In this document: one piece after another, positions 42,874-55,942 of the stretch
Layout of the letters: every line of letters begins with the position of its first letter
Position numbering within the stretch: the first letter of the stretch is position 1
Assembly: GCA_021234155.1 (NCBI GenBank)
Contig: JAJEKV010000063.1
Coordinates: forward strand, 62,001-126,000
Direction: 5' to 3'
Source: Isoetes taiwanensis
Taxonomy: Eukaryota; Streptophyta; Lycopodiopsida; Isoetales; Isoetaceae
DNA length: 64,000 nucleotides
Program-made: the position numbers and the translations under genes
The notes under the pieces: model-generated
The model's database searches: none
What the model was told of the DNA's origin: nothing
Seen by the model: the letters and a program-made list of their open reading frames with translations, nothing else

Positions 42874-45844
42874 CCGAGTCCAGCAAGTAGTAGACTGCCA
42901 CCACCTTTCCAACCGTCACCAAGTCCGATTAGGGAAGTAGATTTGCCCCCTCCTTACACAAAGATCACCACCTATCGTAGCGGGGCTTCCATCACCTTTT
43001 ATTCCATCCCCCGAAACTACACATGCTCCACCTCAATGAGTGATTAAGAATAGGCTACCCCCACCATTTCTAGTTTCTCCAGCTTCGGGCAGAAATACAA
43101 GGACTGCAGAATGCTCAGGAGAATATGAGATTCTCTACCATTTCTCTCACGACGACTTCACTACAAATGAGGATGATGTTGTAGCATCTACTCCTCTTCA
43201 CACAACAGTTTTGACACATGGGTTTGCAGAATTCCAGTCTGCTGAAAAGGAGATGTTTGCGAGAATTCCTTATCAAGATGCTACAAGAACAACTGCTGCC
43301 ACAATATCTTATGGACCATCACCTTATTTTAACACTGTGCCACCATGGTCTGTTTTTTCTCTACAAACACATCACTCCGGTCCTAGAGTAGAACTCTCAT
43401 TAGAAGATGAAGACACCAATGAGGAACAACAAGATTACATGTTCTCTAGTCAATCTTCCAAGAAATTCAAGGTGGGGTTTAGCTTGAGAGCATGCTCTGT
43501 TGTAAGAAGAGGAAACCCTATGGACGAACATAAAATGAGAAGACTTCTACAAATTAAATGCTACTCATGGTGTTGCATTAACAGATTCAACATGGCTAAA
43601 CATCGTGTAGTTAGAGACAACTACAGTTCTATGACATTGGCAGACCAGAATGCCTACTTGGCTTATCATGTAAGACCAGACCGCCACACCTTCTTCCACT
43701 ACATAAACTGTAAACAAGTCTGCCAGAAATGCTTCATGGTTGTCCACCGTTTAGGGTCCACTAGAATGTCTCGAATACATAAAAGACTGGATAAAAACCC
43801 AGCAATTGATGATCACTGTGGTCCAAGAAGAGTTGTAACAATGCATGCCTTAGCTGCTATGTCATGGATGGAGAAATATTTTGGAGAAACATGTGAAAAG
43901 TTGCCTAACAGCAACATGTATCATTTGACAGACAACATCACAAAAAAAGATGTCTTTGAGGAATATAAAGAGACATGTATTCAGTCTCAACACATCTCTT
44001 ATTCACACTTCAGTAGACTGTGAATTCAGTCTTGTGAAAATTCCCAGGAGACATAGTCTGTTTGCTCAAGGTGTGCAGAACTAAAAAGTCAAAGAGAAAC
44101 TGCAAAGAGAGATGAGAAGTAAGTTAAAGTTCTTCATTCTCATACTTGCTTCAAAGAAATTTGTTGACCCGATTCCTTCTACAAATATTGTGTAACGAAC
44201 CTTGCTAGACATAAGTGAACAACAAGCGGTGAGAGAAGGAAGCTTGCTAAGCCTGAAAAAAAGCTCTTGAGTATCCACTTTGTAGTACATATGCATTGTG
44301 ATTGATGGAATAGATTAAAAAAAACAACTCTACCTCATTTCTTGAATATTCCAAAGATGTACCGAGAGGATACTTTATCAAGGTTCACCTTGTAGGAGCT
44401 ATGGTCTTCAAAGGAAGTCTAAAGTGCAAAGTCTTCTTAGCATTATCCTAACTTGCATGGTAACCCAAACGACAATTACAAACAAGGTGCTCTGCGAGCA
44501 ACAATAATTATCGTGCTCTACGCAACTTGACAACACTACCGGGGAGAAACGAGAACCAAACACTCTTTACTTATTGTGTCATGCTAGTGAAGCTAGGGAT
44601 CTTGAAAAACTAAAGCTTAGATTTCTACTTGTAGGGCACACTCACGATCAAATAGACCCGGATGTTCATTGATGTTCCATGCATCTTAGAAAAAGAAGGC
44701 TTTTGTCTTCCTACTTTAGTTCGAATTATTGAAGACTCTTACACTCCCATTGCAGTGGTTGAGCTTCTCAAGGAGACTATTGACTTTAGAGAATTTGTGT
44801 TCTCTCGACGTTCCAATAGAGAACAAGCTGTGAATAAGTTGAATGATCTCACCTTTCAACATCACATCAAGTTTTACTTAAAGAATGGAGAAAGCTTTTT
44901 ACAGGGGAAGAAATACACCACAACTAAAGATTTGCGCTTCCTCAAATCTGTTCCAGACACTTCTTTGGTAGAACTGTTGAGCAACTTCCTCTAAAAAAAA
45001 TCCAAAAGAGTCAAAGCAGAAGAAAAGTACCCTAATCACATTCTTAAAAGCCATTAAAAATGGAATTTCTGGCTTTAAGTACATCTTAGAAGAAGATCAG
45101 ATGTGGTGAAGAAGTTTCTTTCTTGAACAAAAGATTGTTATTCAAAATCTAGCTCTAAGTCAGTTCTGGGGAACCTTTCTAGTGGCCGGTGCCTTCCATC
45201 AACTCGAGAACCGGGCAAGTCCAAGCCTTTGCTATTGTGGCCCTACTTGATAAGGAAGACGAGGACCGAGTCATGTACCTCGGACTACGGCTCAAGTTGA
45301 GCCTCCTAGTAATATCACAAAAATTGCCAAAGATATATTAATTGCTTTTCCCACTAAGGAGGATGACAAAGGTCGACCTTTTTGGATAGCCAAATTAATT
45401 GACACAATGAAAGAGAAAGGCTTGGTTTCTAAACTCAAGATTCGTTGGCTTGCTACATGCTCAGAAAATGCTTTTGAAGGTAGGTATGAGTTAGAAATGA
45501 GAACTCAAGGAAAGGGGAAAAAATTCAAGAAAGTGGGTTGTAGGGATGAGCTAAATCTACGTGAACTAAGTATACTATGCTATGATTTCAAATTTAAATC
45601 TGACAATCATCTATGCCACAGGATGATTATCTTGCTTAAGAAGGCTTATAATTACGAGGATGAAGATGAAGAAGGGAGTGGTGGTGGCAATGCTTCACCC
45701 TCTGTTGACAATGACGAGGAAGATAACTCAAGCACTTCCTCAGGTGACAGTGAAAGAAGTGAAGGTAATGAATATGGCATAAATGAATATGATGATGTGC
45801 TAGATCCCACCTTCATCACTCCTCACACTTTTGCACATAACTAA
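42874..45844 (+). pseudogene. DDE-type transposase-like gene, copy B
   Basis: Same gene as 32,193-35,172. Its N-terminal 327-residue frame (43,040-44,023) is longer and cleaner than in copy A and includes LADQNAYLAYHVRPDRHTFF, CKQVCQKCFMVVHRLG and MSWMEKYFGETCEKLPNSN. It shares the TGA upstream of VIKNRLPPPF with copy A and with the third copy. The middle (44,050-44,690) is disturbed by apparent errors: the DNTTRE and GHTHDQID motifs are visible only across frame changes. The C-terminal part (45,407-45,844) matches copy A. No upstream ParB/MTase partner is present here because the duplication began between the two genes. Confidence 0.65.
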
Positions 45845-46239
45845 GTCTTAGGAAAAGATTGTAAATTTTACATGTGAATATGAAGATTTTATCTTCAATT
45901 CTTGAAAATACTACAATTTCAGTTACAGACTTCACTTCAATTTTTTGTTCAAAGTTGTATTCCCTTAAATTGCAGGTTCTCTCTAAAAACATACCTCAGG
46001 AAAATTCTAGTTGCAAAGAAAAGTGTCACTTTTACAGAGTCAAATCCGTCTTTGCACAAAAAAAGTAGTGATTTTGGGGGGGACAAAATACAATTTCATG
46101 TCTCTTTTTTTACCTCATTTTAGCCCCTGTTTTGTAAAAAAAAAAAAAATTTGAGGAATATTCCTTTTGCTCCCATTTAATACACAATAGTGTTTATAAT
46201 GCTAAGCGCTTGCATTTTAAAATACATCTCAAGCAACTA

Positions 46240-47890
46240 TTATTTGACTTAGACTTCATCCTTCAATGGATAAGGCGTTCAACTTAGGCATGAGCTTTTG
46301 AACCACTATGATCCTTTTGCTTCATGATCCAATGGATAAGGCGTCGATCTTTGCAACTGGATCTAGATTTAACCCTTGATGAAGTCGAGGCCGGCCTTCC
46401 TGAACTACTATGAGCCTTCGACTTCATGGCCCAATGCGTAAGGTGTCAGTCCATGGCTGGAGATTCCAAATTCAGCCCCTAGAGAAGTCGCCTACAATGC
46501 TAAAAAGCGCAAGCATTTCAAAATACGTCTCATGCAACTATTACTTGACTTGAGCTTCATAAGTTTTACATCTTAGCCATGAGCCTTTGAACTACTATGA
46601 TCCTTTTACTTCACAATCCAATAGCTAAGGTGCGAGTTTACGAAACCGGAGATTTTAGGTTCAACCCCTGGTGAAATAAGCCTACAATGCTAAGTACATG
46701 CATATTATTTGACTTGGACTTCATTTTCCAATGGATAAGGTGTTCATCTTAGCCATGAGCCTTTGAACTACTATCATCTTTTTTACTCCATGATCTAATG
46801 AATAAAGCGCTAGTCTTTGGAACCAAATCTGATTCAACCACTGATGAAGTTGTCACCATGGTCCAATCTATAAAGGATCATCCATCCTGAACTTCTACAA
46901 CCTTTGACTTCATGGCCCAATGGATAAGGTGCCGGTCTATGAAACTAGAGATTCCAGGTTCAACTCTTGTTGAAGTCTCCTACAATGCTAAGCACATGCA
47001 TTTGAAAATACATCTCAAGCAGGTATTATTTGATTTGGACTTTATTGTCCAGTGGAAAAGGTGTTTATCTTAGACATGAGCTTTTGAAATACTATGATCT
47101 TTTTACTTCATGATCCAATGGATGAGGTGCTGGACTTTGGAACTAAATCCAGATTCAACCACTGATGAAGTCGTCACCGTGGTTCAATGGATAAAGGTTC
47201 GGCCTTTCGGAACTACTATCAGCCTTTGACGTCATGGCCCAATGGATAAGGCACCAGTCTATGAAATCAAAGATTCCAGGTTCAACCCTTGGTGAAGTTG
47301 CCTATAATGTTAAGCGCATGCATTTCAAAATACGTCTCAAGCAACTATTATTTGACTTGGACTCATCGTCCAATGGATAAGGTGTTCAACTTAGCTATGA
47401 GCACATGAATTATTATGATCCATTTACTTCATGGTCCAATGGATAAGGTGTCGATCTTTGGAACTTGATCCAGATTCAATTCTTGATGAAGTCGACACCA
47501 TGGTCCAATGGATAAAGTGCCAATCTTCCTTGAACTATTATGAGCCTTTGTCTTTATGGTCCAATGGATAAGGTGCCAGTCTATAGAACCAGAGATTCTA
47601 GTTGAACCCCTGGTGAAGTCGCCTACAATGTTAAGCGCAATCACTTCAAAATACGTCTCATGCAACTATTATTTGACTTGGGCTTCGTCGTCCAATGGAT
47701 AAAGTGTTCATCTTAGCTATGAGCCTTTGAACTACTATGATCCTTTCACTTCACGATCCAAAAGGTGCCAATCTACCGAACCAGAGATTCTAGGTTCAAC
47801 CCTTGGTGGTAGCTTACAACGCTAAGCACATGCGTTTGAAAATACGTCGCATGCAATTATTATTCGTCTTGGGCTTCATCGTCCCAGCGG
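46240..47890 (+). repeat. tRNA-Arg-derived satellite array, copy B
   Basis: Counterpart of 35,570-37,215, offset by about 10,672 bases, with the same order of units. At about 47,560 this copy keeps CCAATGGATAAGGTGCC where copy A has lost ATAAGG-type bases (near 36,890). Copy B therefore preserves the ancestral unit there. Confidence 0.8.
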
Positions 47891-49367
47891 ATAAGGTATT
47901 CCTCTTAGCTAGAATTTTTGGACTATGGCATTTGCGGTTTTGCTCTGAACAAGCAGCTTTATTATTTCCATTATAAGAGCCTTCATCTCACGCTCGAGTA
48001 GGCCGTGACAGAACCTCCTCTCGATGGCATAGGTGTCGAGACTATAGGAGACCTCACTTGTTGTGAGCAATCCTTCAGCGCAGTGTCGTGCAAGGATTTG
48101 GGTGAGATTGCAGTCTACTGAACCTCTATCACCTTGGCAAACTCTTGCATTGTGAACGACAAGCTCTCCATGAATGATTGATGTGTGAATTGGAAAAGAG
48201 GTCAACAATGGATCAAATGAATCAGAAATAAAGTATGGAATCAGAAGTGAAGTATGTAGCTGGTAGGTTAGTAGGGATCTAGACAAGAGATTGTTGGTAG
48301 GCTGGTAGGGATCTAGCAAGTTGATTGTTGATCCAACTTAAAGTGTCTCTCAAATGGTTGATCAATCGATCAATGTAGCAGTCCGAATGCACTCAGTCGA
48401 TTGTTGGATCAACCCAAATGCCATATTCCATTTTGTAGTAGATTCTTCATGTTCGTCAAAAAATTCCATTATTACCCACCTCTTATCTGTTTTTGGTCTG
48501 CCAAGTTATTGTTTTTGGCCCAAATAAGCTAGACGGGTCTTAGCATCCGCTACTTTACACTGTTGCCACTCCATCTGGATCTCCCCGTGATGTTGTGACC
48601 TTATGGTAGCCGCTAGTGCTCTCTTAATAACATGGCGGGCAGGGTTCTTTTTCCCAGTCTTTCTCAAATTCCATGGCTCGCTTCAACACTTTGCAGGCTC
48701 CTTCAACTCCTTCTTCACCATGTAGCTTCTTAGATTACCCAACCTGCTATAATATTCTCCAAGACTTGATGGACGTTACCAACCACCCATTCATGTGCTT
48801 CATGTCATACATGATTTGCCTCTTGGCATCATTGATGACATTCCTCATGAATTCTGTCTATAGATCTCCGACCCAAGTTTACCTGCCATATTATGTTTTG
48901 GCATACGCAAGACTCAGAGACAAAGCCAATTTATCAGGTCTGCCTTGACCACCCTAGTTTCTCGTTGAAACTTACTCTCTTCTTAGGTCTCTGGCTAGAC
49001 TCTGGGTTCTATGCTACTACTAACGCATGGCTTGAGCTTGGCCATCTAGGTTCTATGCTACTACTGGGGCACTGCCTTGTGCTTGGCTATCTGATGGAGT
49101 ACTTCATTAAGTTGTACCTCAGGTTCTGGATTCATCACTAAGTGTTCTTGTGATTCCTGAAGTATGTAGTGTACTATATTGAGCAATAACAATGCTGACA
49201 ATATCTATAAGCAATATAATAAGGGGTGCAAGTTTCGAAGGAGCTGCATTATCATGAAATGACTAACTATTGTAGAAAAGAAGAAACTTAATGAAATGAC
49301 TGATTAACTACTATATAAAATGAAAAAACAACATGAAATGATGAAGTGGGATTGCTCTATGTTCAGC
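47891..49367. other. Degenerate region, copy B, unclassified
   Basis: Counterpart of 37,216-38,683. Minus-strand frame 47,909-48,319 and plus-strand frame 48,673-48,948 are the longest, and neither shows a recognisable motif. Confidence 0.4.
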
Positions 49368-49474
49368 TAACGATAAGAATCAATTCGAGGATACTGAATC
49401 CAGATGCGTTCCATCATTTCTGAATCAAGAGAGGAGCACTCATAGGCTGTCGGTATCTTTTTTTGGGCCATCGT
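49368..49474 (-). mobile_element. 105-bp LINE fragment, copy B
   Basis: It matches 24,712-24,820 closely, including GATACTGAATCCAGATGCG and CATAGGCTGTC. It is the cleaner counterpart of 38,684-38,790. Confidence 0.75.
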
Positions 49475-51597
49475 AATTGGTTGCAATTTTTGGTGCTAGC
49501 AATTTATATGGTTCCTTGGTTGCTCTGGTTGCTAAGGATGATCTTACAGGTCTATATGATTCTTTGGTTCCTCTGGTTGCTAGGAAAGTTGATGCCTATC
49601 TACGGTTCAAGGAATGGCTCTGACCCGGTCCAATCTTAATACACCATGGACACTACGATTGTGCCATAGTGCTCCTTGCTTATGTGCCATTCAAGTGCTT
49701 GCCACCATATATTCCAATCCCCTATTTAATATTGGACATTTGTACACAAAGTTCTATTATGAGTGCGAGCTTAGGAAAGCAAGCGCTCTCCAAGCGTCAT
49801 CAAGACGGCATCCATGCACTATAGAATGCTATCATAGCATCTCACGATAATTCAACGCAGTGTAAACGTCAATCTTGAAAATGATGACCCTAATGCACTG
49901 AGCTCACATGGTCAAGTGGCCCAAGCTCCATGGCGCACCACAATAAATCACGATGGAGCCAAGCTAGACCAGCCCATAGGACTCATTGGACCCTAAGACA
50001 ACAAAAACATCACTTAGAACAAAGACAACAAAGAAAAAAGGGGGAAAGATGGCACTCACCGTCTTTGGTGCCTGCGGTGCGGCTGAAGCGGCGTGGTCGC
50101 GTCCGTTTTATAAACACTGACGCAGTCGCAAAAAGAGGGGGACGCAGCCCAAGCATCCCGACAGGGCTACATCTTTTCGCAATCGCGTCAACAACATGGC
50201 GGCCGCAAGATTGCAATCTTACGGCTGCATCTAATCCACGATGTGGCTGCGAATGTCATTACGAGAGTGCCGCCGTTAGAAGCGCGGGGTCCATGTGTTT
50301 CACATTATGTAGTGCAAGAACCCAGGGGATTTACCTATATGTATTTTGAATATGGCATCAGCATTCCTAGGGTCAGGCAAAATCCCCTTATCATACGCAA
50401 AAAATTGGTTTGATATACCCTTATACTCCTTAAAATACAGACAAGCAAAATAAATGGTAAATACCCCTTATTATAAGTACGAAATAGGCAATAAAAAACC
50501 CCTTAGCAAATATTCAAATGGTTTATACGTATAACACAAGTGAATCCCCCTTGCGCAAGAAGTGGCGGCCATGTTACACAGAGGTCACATTTATTTAAAT
50601 TTATACCGTCCATTAAGGAATTTTTTTTTTCGATGTAGGTGTTAAACTGTCAAAATTACATTTTGTACTTCCAAAATATTCCCTTTTTTAAAAAAATACG
50701 TACAAAAGTTTTTACATTGACATATAGAAACTATCCCTTGAATCTACGGTTCTGATAAGATGTAGGTGACAACATCCTATAGGACATATGACACACACAC
50801 TACACCCCCTTTTTTTTTTAAACGTCATGCCACATTTGCAATATCCTATTGAACATATGACTGCACACACCACACCAAGATTGTTTTTTTGGGTCCTGCC
50901 CCTAAATTGAATGCAACTCTTATCGATCTTGAGACATATTTGTTTTAAAACTAGTGTGTTACCACCATACCAAATTCGAGAAAGAATACTCGAACTAGAA
51001 GCTTTAGACTCTTATTGGTTTATGGCAGTATATTTACCACCTTTCTTCACAAAGCCGACAACCTAGTAACTTGTCTTTGGCATAAATCCTCCGAGAGGTA
51101 AATTTAGAGCACTTCTAAGAAGCCTTGTGAATTTTTACATGTTCCATTTTCTTTTTCCATCTTTCTAAAACATTAATCGGTTGTGGGCTCCAATATAGCA
51201 TTGCATAGAGAATGTGTTGGAGAGTAGCCGAAATGAAAGGCCTTTTGTTTTCCCTTTCAATGGTCCTTTTTTTGTTGCGATACCTTTTTCTTGTTGATAC
51301 CTCTTGTGCAAGCCAAGAAGCTTATATGAAGGCGTTCATTGTGTAAAATCGTTAATAAAGATTGGTTGGAACCTTTGATTTGGGCAAGCATTCTAAAAAA
51401 ATAAAAAACGATGACCTTATATAAAAAATCTTCCTCAAAATCTTCGTCAATGTAAGGCTACAAGCAAGCGTGGGAAGCATCTAAAGACATTACGATTATG
51501 AGCTAGAAATTCCTCTATTTATATTAAATATATTCCACTGCATCTACCCATTCCATATATTCACCCATTCCACATATTCCACATATTCACGACTAAT
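49475..51597. other. No recognised gene, copy B
   Basis: Counterpart of 38,791-40,910. The plus-strand frame 49,930-50,349 (139 residues) is open further than in copy A because of a five-base difference near 50,080, but it has no recognisable domain. Confidence 0.4.
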
Positions 51598-51639
51598 GCC
51601 TGGCATCGCCGGGCACACATTTCTAGCACACATTTCTAG
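51598..51639 (+). mobile_element. Helitron 3' terminus, copy B
   Basis: Hairpin GCCTGGC-ATC-GCCGGGC (51,598-51,614), then the CACACATTTCTAG word twice, with the second CTAG at 51,636-51,639 followed by T. It lies 21 bp beyond the stop codon of the intact FMO gene, so it probably forms part of that gene's transcript 3' end. Confidence 0.7.
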
Positions 51640-51660
51640 TATTCATTACCTTGGGAAAGT

Positions 51661-53634
51661 TCACATATTTGAACTAGGCTGGTATTGGTAATCCATGTTA
51701 GAATAGGGAGAGAGAAGCTCTTGCAACCAAGATCCTTTGCGATAAGGATTCCACCCAATATCCCTACAAAGTTGATCAGTATGCCAAATCCTAATGGCAC
51801 TAACACATGCCCTTCTATAGAATGGAGTAGATTGTTTCATGTAATGGATCCAATATTGGGCATCCTTTTCCATTGTTGGTATGTTAGGAAGATAAAACTT
51901 ACCATTCAAGAAATAAGCCACCCAACGAGCTGCCATGTCAGATGCTCTCACATTTGAGACATCTTCTTGGTATCCTATGAATGCCATGTGAGGGATCCTA
52001 GGATGGATTATACCCCTGCATCACAATCTCATCAAAATACTTGACAAGAAGCCCTACAGAAATTATCCAATACAGTTTTTTCTTAATACTTAGAAATAGA
52101 GAACCTTTTGCATGACCTTGTCAAATTCCTAAAAGTAGTTGAAGTCAACATTTGACTAAAGGAAAGGCCTTTCATATGTCCAGTAAAGAATTACCTGTAG
52201 AGGGGCACCACTCCACTTGCGTCTTGAAGATTCTCATCAAATTGCTCATCAAGGATGGACCTAAGCTTGCTTTCACCATTGTACCCCGTGCAAAGCATGA
52301 TTACATCGGCTTCGACTTCAGTTCCATCATCTAGTAATATCCCTTTGTTGGAGTATCTCCAATGAGGGGACTTTCTCAATCTTATTTGACCTTGCTCTAT
52401 CTTTTTAAAGAAACTATCTGGTAATATGGATACTAGACAAGAGGATAATTGTTCGTGGAAAGAATGACTCGGTACAATATTATACTTGGATAAAGGAAAG
52501 TTAACCTTCAGATAAAGCTCCACAAACTTCGATATTGCCCATTTCTGCAGCAAAGAGAGGTTAAATTTAGCCAGTTGATGAGTTGATGTATGTAAAGAAA
52601 GTTTGAGTTGAGAGATTACCCATGGAAATAACAAGAGGGAGAGCATGTCCAATGGCCAACCTTGGTTTGGTTTGTCATTGGCCAGCTCCCAAAGTCGCGT
52701 TCCGCATAAATACATAGCATTGATTCCACAAGGATGAAGATGTGGCATGATCCAATGAGATTTCCTAAACACAAGTGTGCAGGGATGTCCTAGAACTCCT
52801 ATTGTATCATATTAACATAAGTAGACAGGCTAAACGAGATATAAAGACATGATCTATAACAGAACTAAAACACATCAAATAACCTAGACCAAACCTTGAT
52901 TAGCATCAGCCACTTCTGCAGCTAAATCCAGTGCAGATTTTTGGAAACCTACAACTACAACTCTTTTGCCAGAAACAAGTTCCTTAGCTTCTTTCGCTAC
53001 AAGAGCAGAGTATTCCATAGAATGCATCAATTTGCCTTTGTAATCCTCTGGCGGATTAAAAGCAGGCAGATTTGGGACATCTCCAAACCTCCCAACACAC
53101 AGAATAACAAAATCAAAATACAGAACCTGCAATCGAACAAACTGAAATCAGATGTAATCCATTACCTCTAGAACCCTAAGTATGAAGAAACAACAACCTC
53201 AAAAACCTTTCTGTGGTTTCTTGGCCCTTCTTTTCTTGGAAAGTAATTTGCCATACATCATCATCATGAGGATGTAAGGCGCTACCATTATAACCCCAGA
53301 TGTCAAGATTTGAGGATTTTAAAGAGCCCAAGAAGGAAATTTTAGTGACTTTGCATCCAAATCTGATCCTGGGGAGAACATCGAACTGTACAGCATAGTT
53401 ATGAAAATAATCCATGACCTGATCTCGAGAGTTGTGAGGCCATGGAAAATCGGAAAACTGGTAAGCAAGGCTAGGGGTCTGCAGCTTTGTTGTGGAAAAT
53501 GTGTGGCGCCAAACCCCTCCGATCTCGTCTTCAGCTTCCAAAACCACCGGATCTAAACCATGGCAAAGAAGATGCTTGCAGGCGCACAGGCCGCTCATTC
53601 CTGCCCCGATTATGCAAATTTTTTTGGCCCCCAT
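51661..53634 (-). CDS. Flavin-containing monooxygenase, plant FMO1-like, four exons
   Basis: Exons: 53,207-53,634, 52,895-53,126, 52,195-52,789 and 51,661-52,015 (about 536 codons, normal for plant FMO1-type enzymes). Exon 1 has the FAD site GAGMSG (residues 10-15) and EDEIGGVWRHT. Exon 2 has YKGKLMHSMEYS, the FMO signature region, then VVVVGFQKSALDLAAEVA for NADPH binding. Exon 3 has VIMLCTGYNG, the FATGY-like motif. Such enzymes oxygenate N or S atoms using NADPH and O2; relatives make N-hydroxypipecolate in immunity, but the substrate here is unknown. Exons 2-3 and 3-4 join in frame. Exons 1-2 are one base out of phase with the obvious GT/AG sites, so that junction is uncertain or damaged. 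Confidence 0.85.
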
Positions 53635-53715
53635 AATTATCTTATGTCTTGAAAAACTTGCTGAAAAAATTGCTTGTGTTTATTAATTGTTTAAAACATT
53701 GATTCTAGAACTAGA

Positions 53716-54690
53716 CTTGCTTCTCATTCATCTCAGCAGATTTTCTACAATGGTGGATAGAGGGTAGCCGCACACATGCGAACTACCCATAAAAAATAAA
53801 GGGAAAATCCAATTATATCATTTGGACCCCAACAAAATACAATGCTAATAGAGATTGGGCTAGTGTACCTGCCGAAAGCTTATCACCGGGATTAAAAAAC
53901 CCCGCCCTTTCGGGTTTTCGAGGAAAAACCCTAGTGATAAGCCTTCGACGAAAGGGCTTGGACAAGCGTAAAGGCATAAAAATCGCTCCCAAAACCCACG
54001 AATGGAAAAGTCGAAAAGATGCCGCTCGCTAACCTTGTACGCACATCACCAACAAAACAACAAGACAAAACAAACCTCCCGAGTGGAGGGGGCTGATTCT
54101 GCCACGTGCCCGCGATAAAAAAACAATAATAAAGAAGGGGGGAGGGTGGGTTCAAAGAGAAAAGATGCTGGCGAGAGAGAAGAGGAAGCGTCGATGAGAA
54201 GTCGAGAAGAAGCAGCGCCTAAAATAAAACTCCCACCAAAAGCGGGCATCGCCGCGCATGCATGCAAAACATGCATGCTCGTCCCATTCTAGAATGGCGA
54301 TCCGATGTCTCGGATCGATGGGATTCTAGAATGGGACTGCATGAAACCAACAAACGCCCAGAATACCAAAAGGACTTCCTTAACAAACTAGGATCGAGAG
54401 GGCGAAGGTCACGGGATGAAGGCTAAAAAAGCGAGAAAGGACGACATGAAAAGCGAAAAATTGGCCAAACCGGTGGAAGAAGCCCCTCCCCGCACTGGAA
54501 ACAATTCAAAGAAAAAAAATGCTGGCGAGAGAGAGGAAGCGCCGATGAGAAGTCGAAGCAGAAACGCGCCTAAAATAGCGAACTCCCAACCAAAACGGGC
54601 ATGCGCCGCCCGCATGCATGCAAAACATGCATGCTCGTCCCATTCTAGAATGGCGATCCGATGTCTCGGATCGATGGGATTAAAAACATA
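53716..54690. repeat. GCATGC-rich palindromic repeat, copy 2
   Basis: Homologous to 4,001-4,795 (CATTCATCTCA start, GGGCTAGTGTACCTGCCGA). It holds two modules (from about 54,165 and 54,515), each with GAGAGGAAGCGYCGATGAGA, GCATGCATGC-AAAA-CATGCATGC and then CCCATTCTAGAATGG next to CGATCCGATGTCTCGGATCG. The left module repeats the CTAGAAT palindrome on both sides. It begins about 80 bp upstream of the FMO start codon, so it occupies the promoter region. Confidence 0.7.
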
Positions 54691-55942
54691 ATAAATAGAG
54701 CCAGATCTTCTTTTATGGAATAATATGCCATAAATAATAGATGGAAGATCCGCCTTAACAAACTGGCCCAAGAGTTTTATGGTGGTCTTGTGGTGGTTTC
54801 CATAACAAGCTAGGTATTTATGGCCATTTGGCATAATAACTTAGGCGTTTATGGGCTTTTCAATGTGTTATTGTTGGGTAACACCACTGCAACCAACGGC
54901 TGAGATCTGATCTCAGATAAGGGCCAGGTTGTGAAGGAAAAATATGCCATGCCACGTTTGCAAGTACAATTGGTCGAATTTGCCTTCTTTTCTTGCCGTT
55001 CACTATCTGTTCACATAAGAAATTGACAAAAATTGACATCCTTGCTTTCGAGGCAATGTTGACAAGCAAGTTGTTGATTAAAGTTAAATCACACTATGGG
55101 CTAAGCTCAAACATTTATGAATGGAACCTAATGCCATGTGGCTCGCACTTCCTATTACACCTAGTGTGCCAAATGTACGGTCAACATTCTAGCACCCTCC
55201 TATTTCGGACATGCAGTTTTGCATGTCCCAATTTTTGGCAGGCAATAAGGAAATCCATGTGTTCCATTTCTCGAAATTTTATGGTCGCTGAAGAGGTCTA
55301 CTCATAGATGGAAGATCGTTGCTTGCCTGACACATGTTTTCTCCATTTGAAAGGGCAGTTATGTCAAATCCCTGCTAAAAGTACCACATAGGGAGAGGTG
55401 CACCAATAGTGGACCAGTACCATTTAAGAAGTAGCAGTAAGGCAGGCTTAGGGCAAAAAAAGTGGTGTAATGCAGAGGGGAAAAGATGGAAAGGCCCCAA
55501 GACCAACAAAAAGTTGGGATTCTACAATATTATTCCGAATCATTTATCATATATATGTTCTTATGATTCAATATTGATCAATTTAAATTTTCAATGGCGT
55601 GATTTTTATTGCTCCCATTGACCTATTGTTTATACTTGAATATAAGCTCACCAATTTCAATCCTGATCCACTATAGCATGGATAGGCTCTTCAGAGGAAG
55701 GTTTAAATGTAGTTAGCAACATCATCATAATTGTGATTGATTGGAGAGTGTAGGCATTGGGATTTTTCTTTGTTTCCTTTAAGAGAAGTTCCGTCACAAA
55801 AAAACCCATGATTCTAAAACTACACTTTTGAGATATTTATACGATAACTCAAGATTTTTGCTTAGAGTGTGAACAACCTCCAATATATACATCAACTGTG
55901 CAAAACAAATCAGCTGGACAGACACAAACAGCTATATATTCT
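54691..55942. other. No recognised gene
   Basis: AT-rich sequence between the palindromic repeat and the third transposase-like copy. The frames 54,993-55,307 and 55,409-55,621 have no family motif. Confidence 0.4.

Larger units (their letters stand above)
42139..52819. repeat. Tandem duplication, copy B (10.68 kb)
   Basis: Second copy of 31,458-42,138, in the same order and orientation. Long stretches (for example 49,490-50,600 against 38,805-39,915) are almost identical, pointing to a recent event. Patches such as 42,180-42,960 and 44,200-44,680 look much more divergent, but there the differences are mostly at CAG/CTG sites. Confidence 0.92.
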
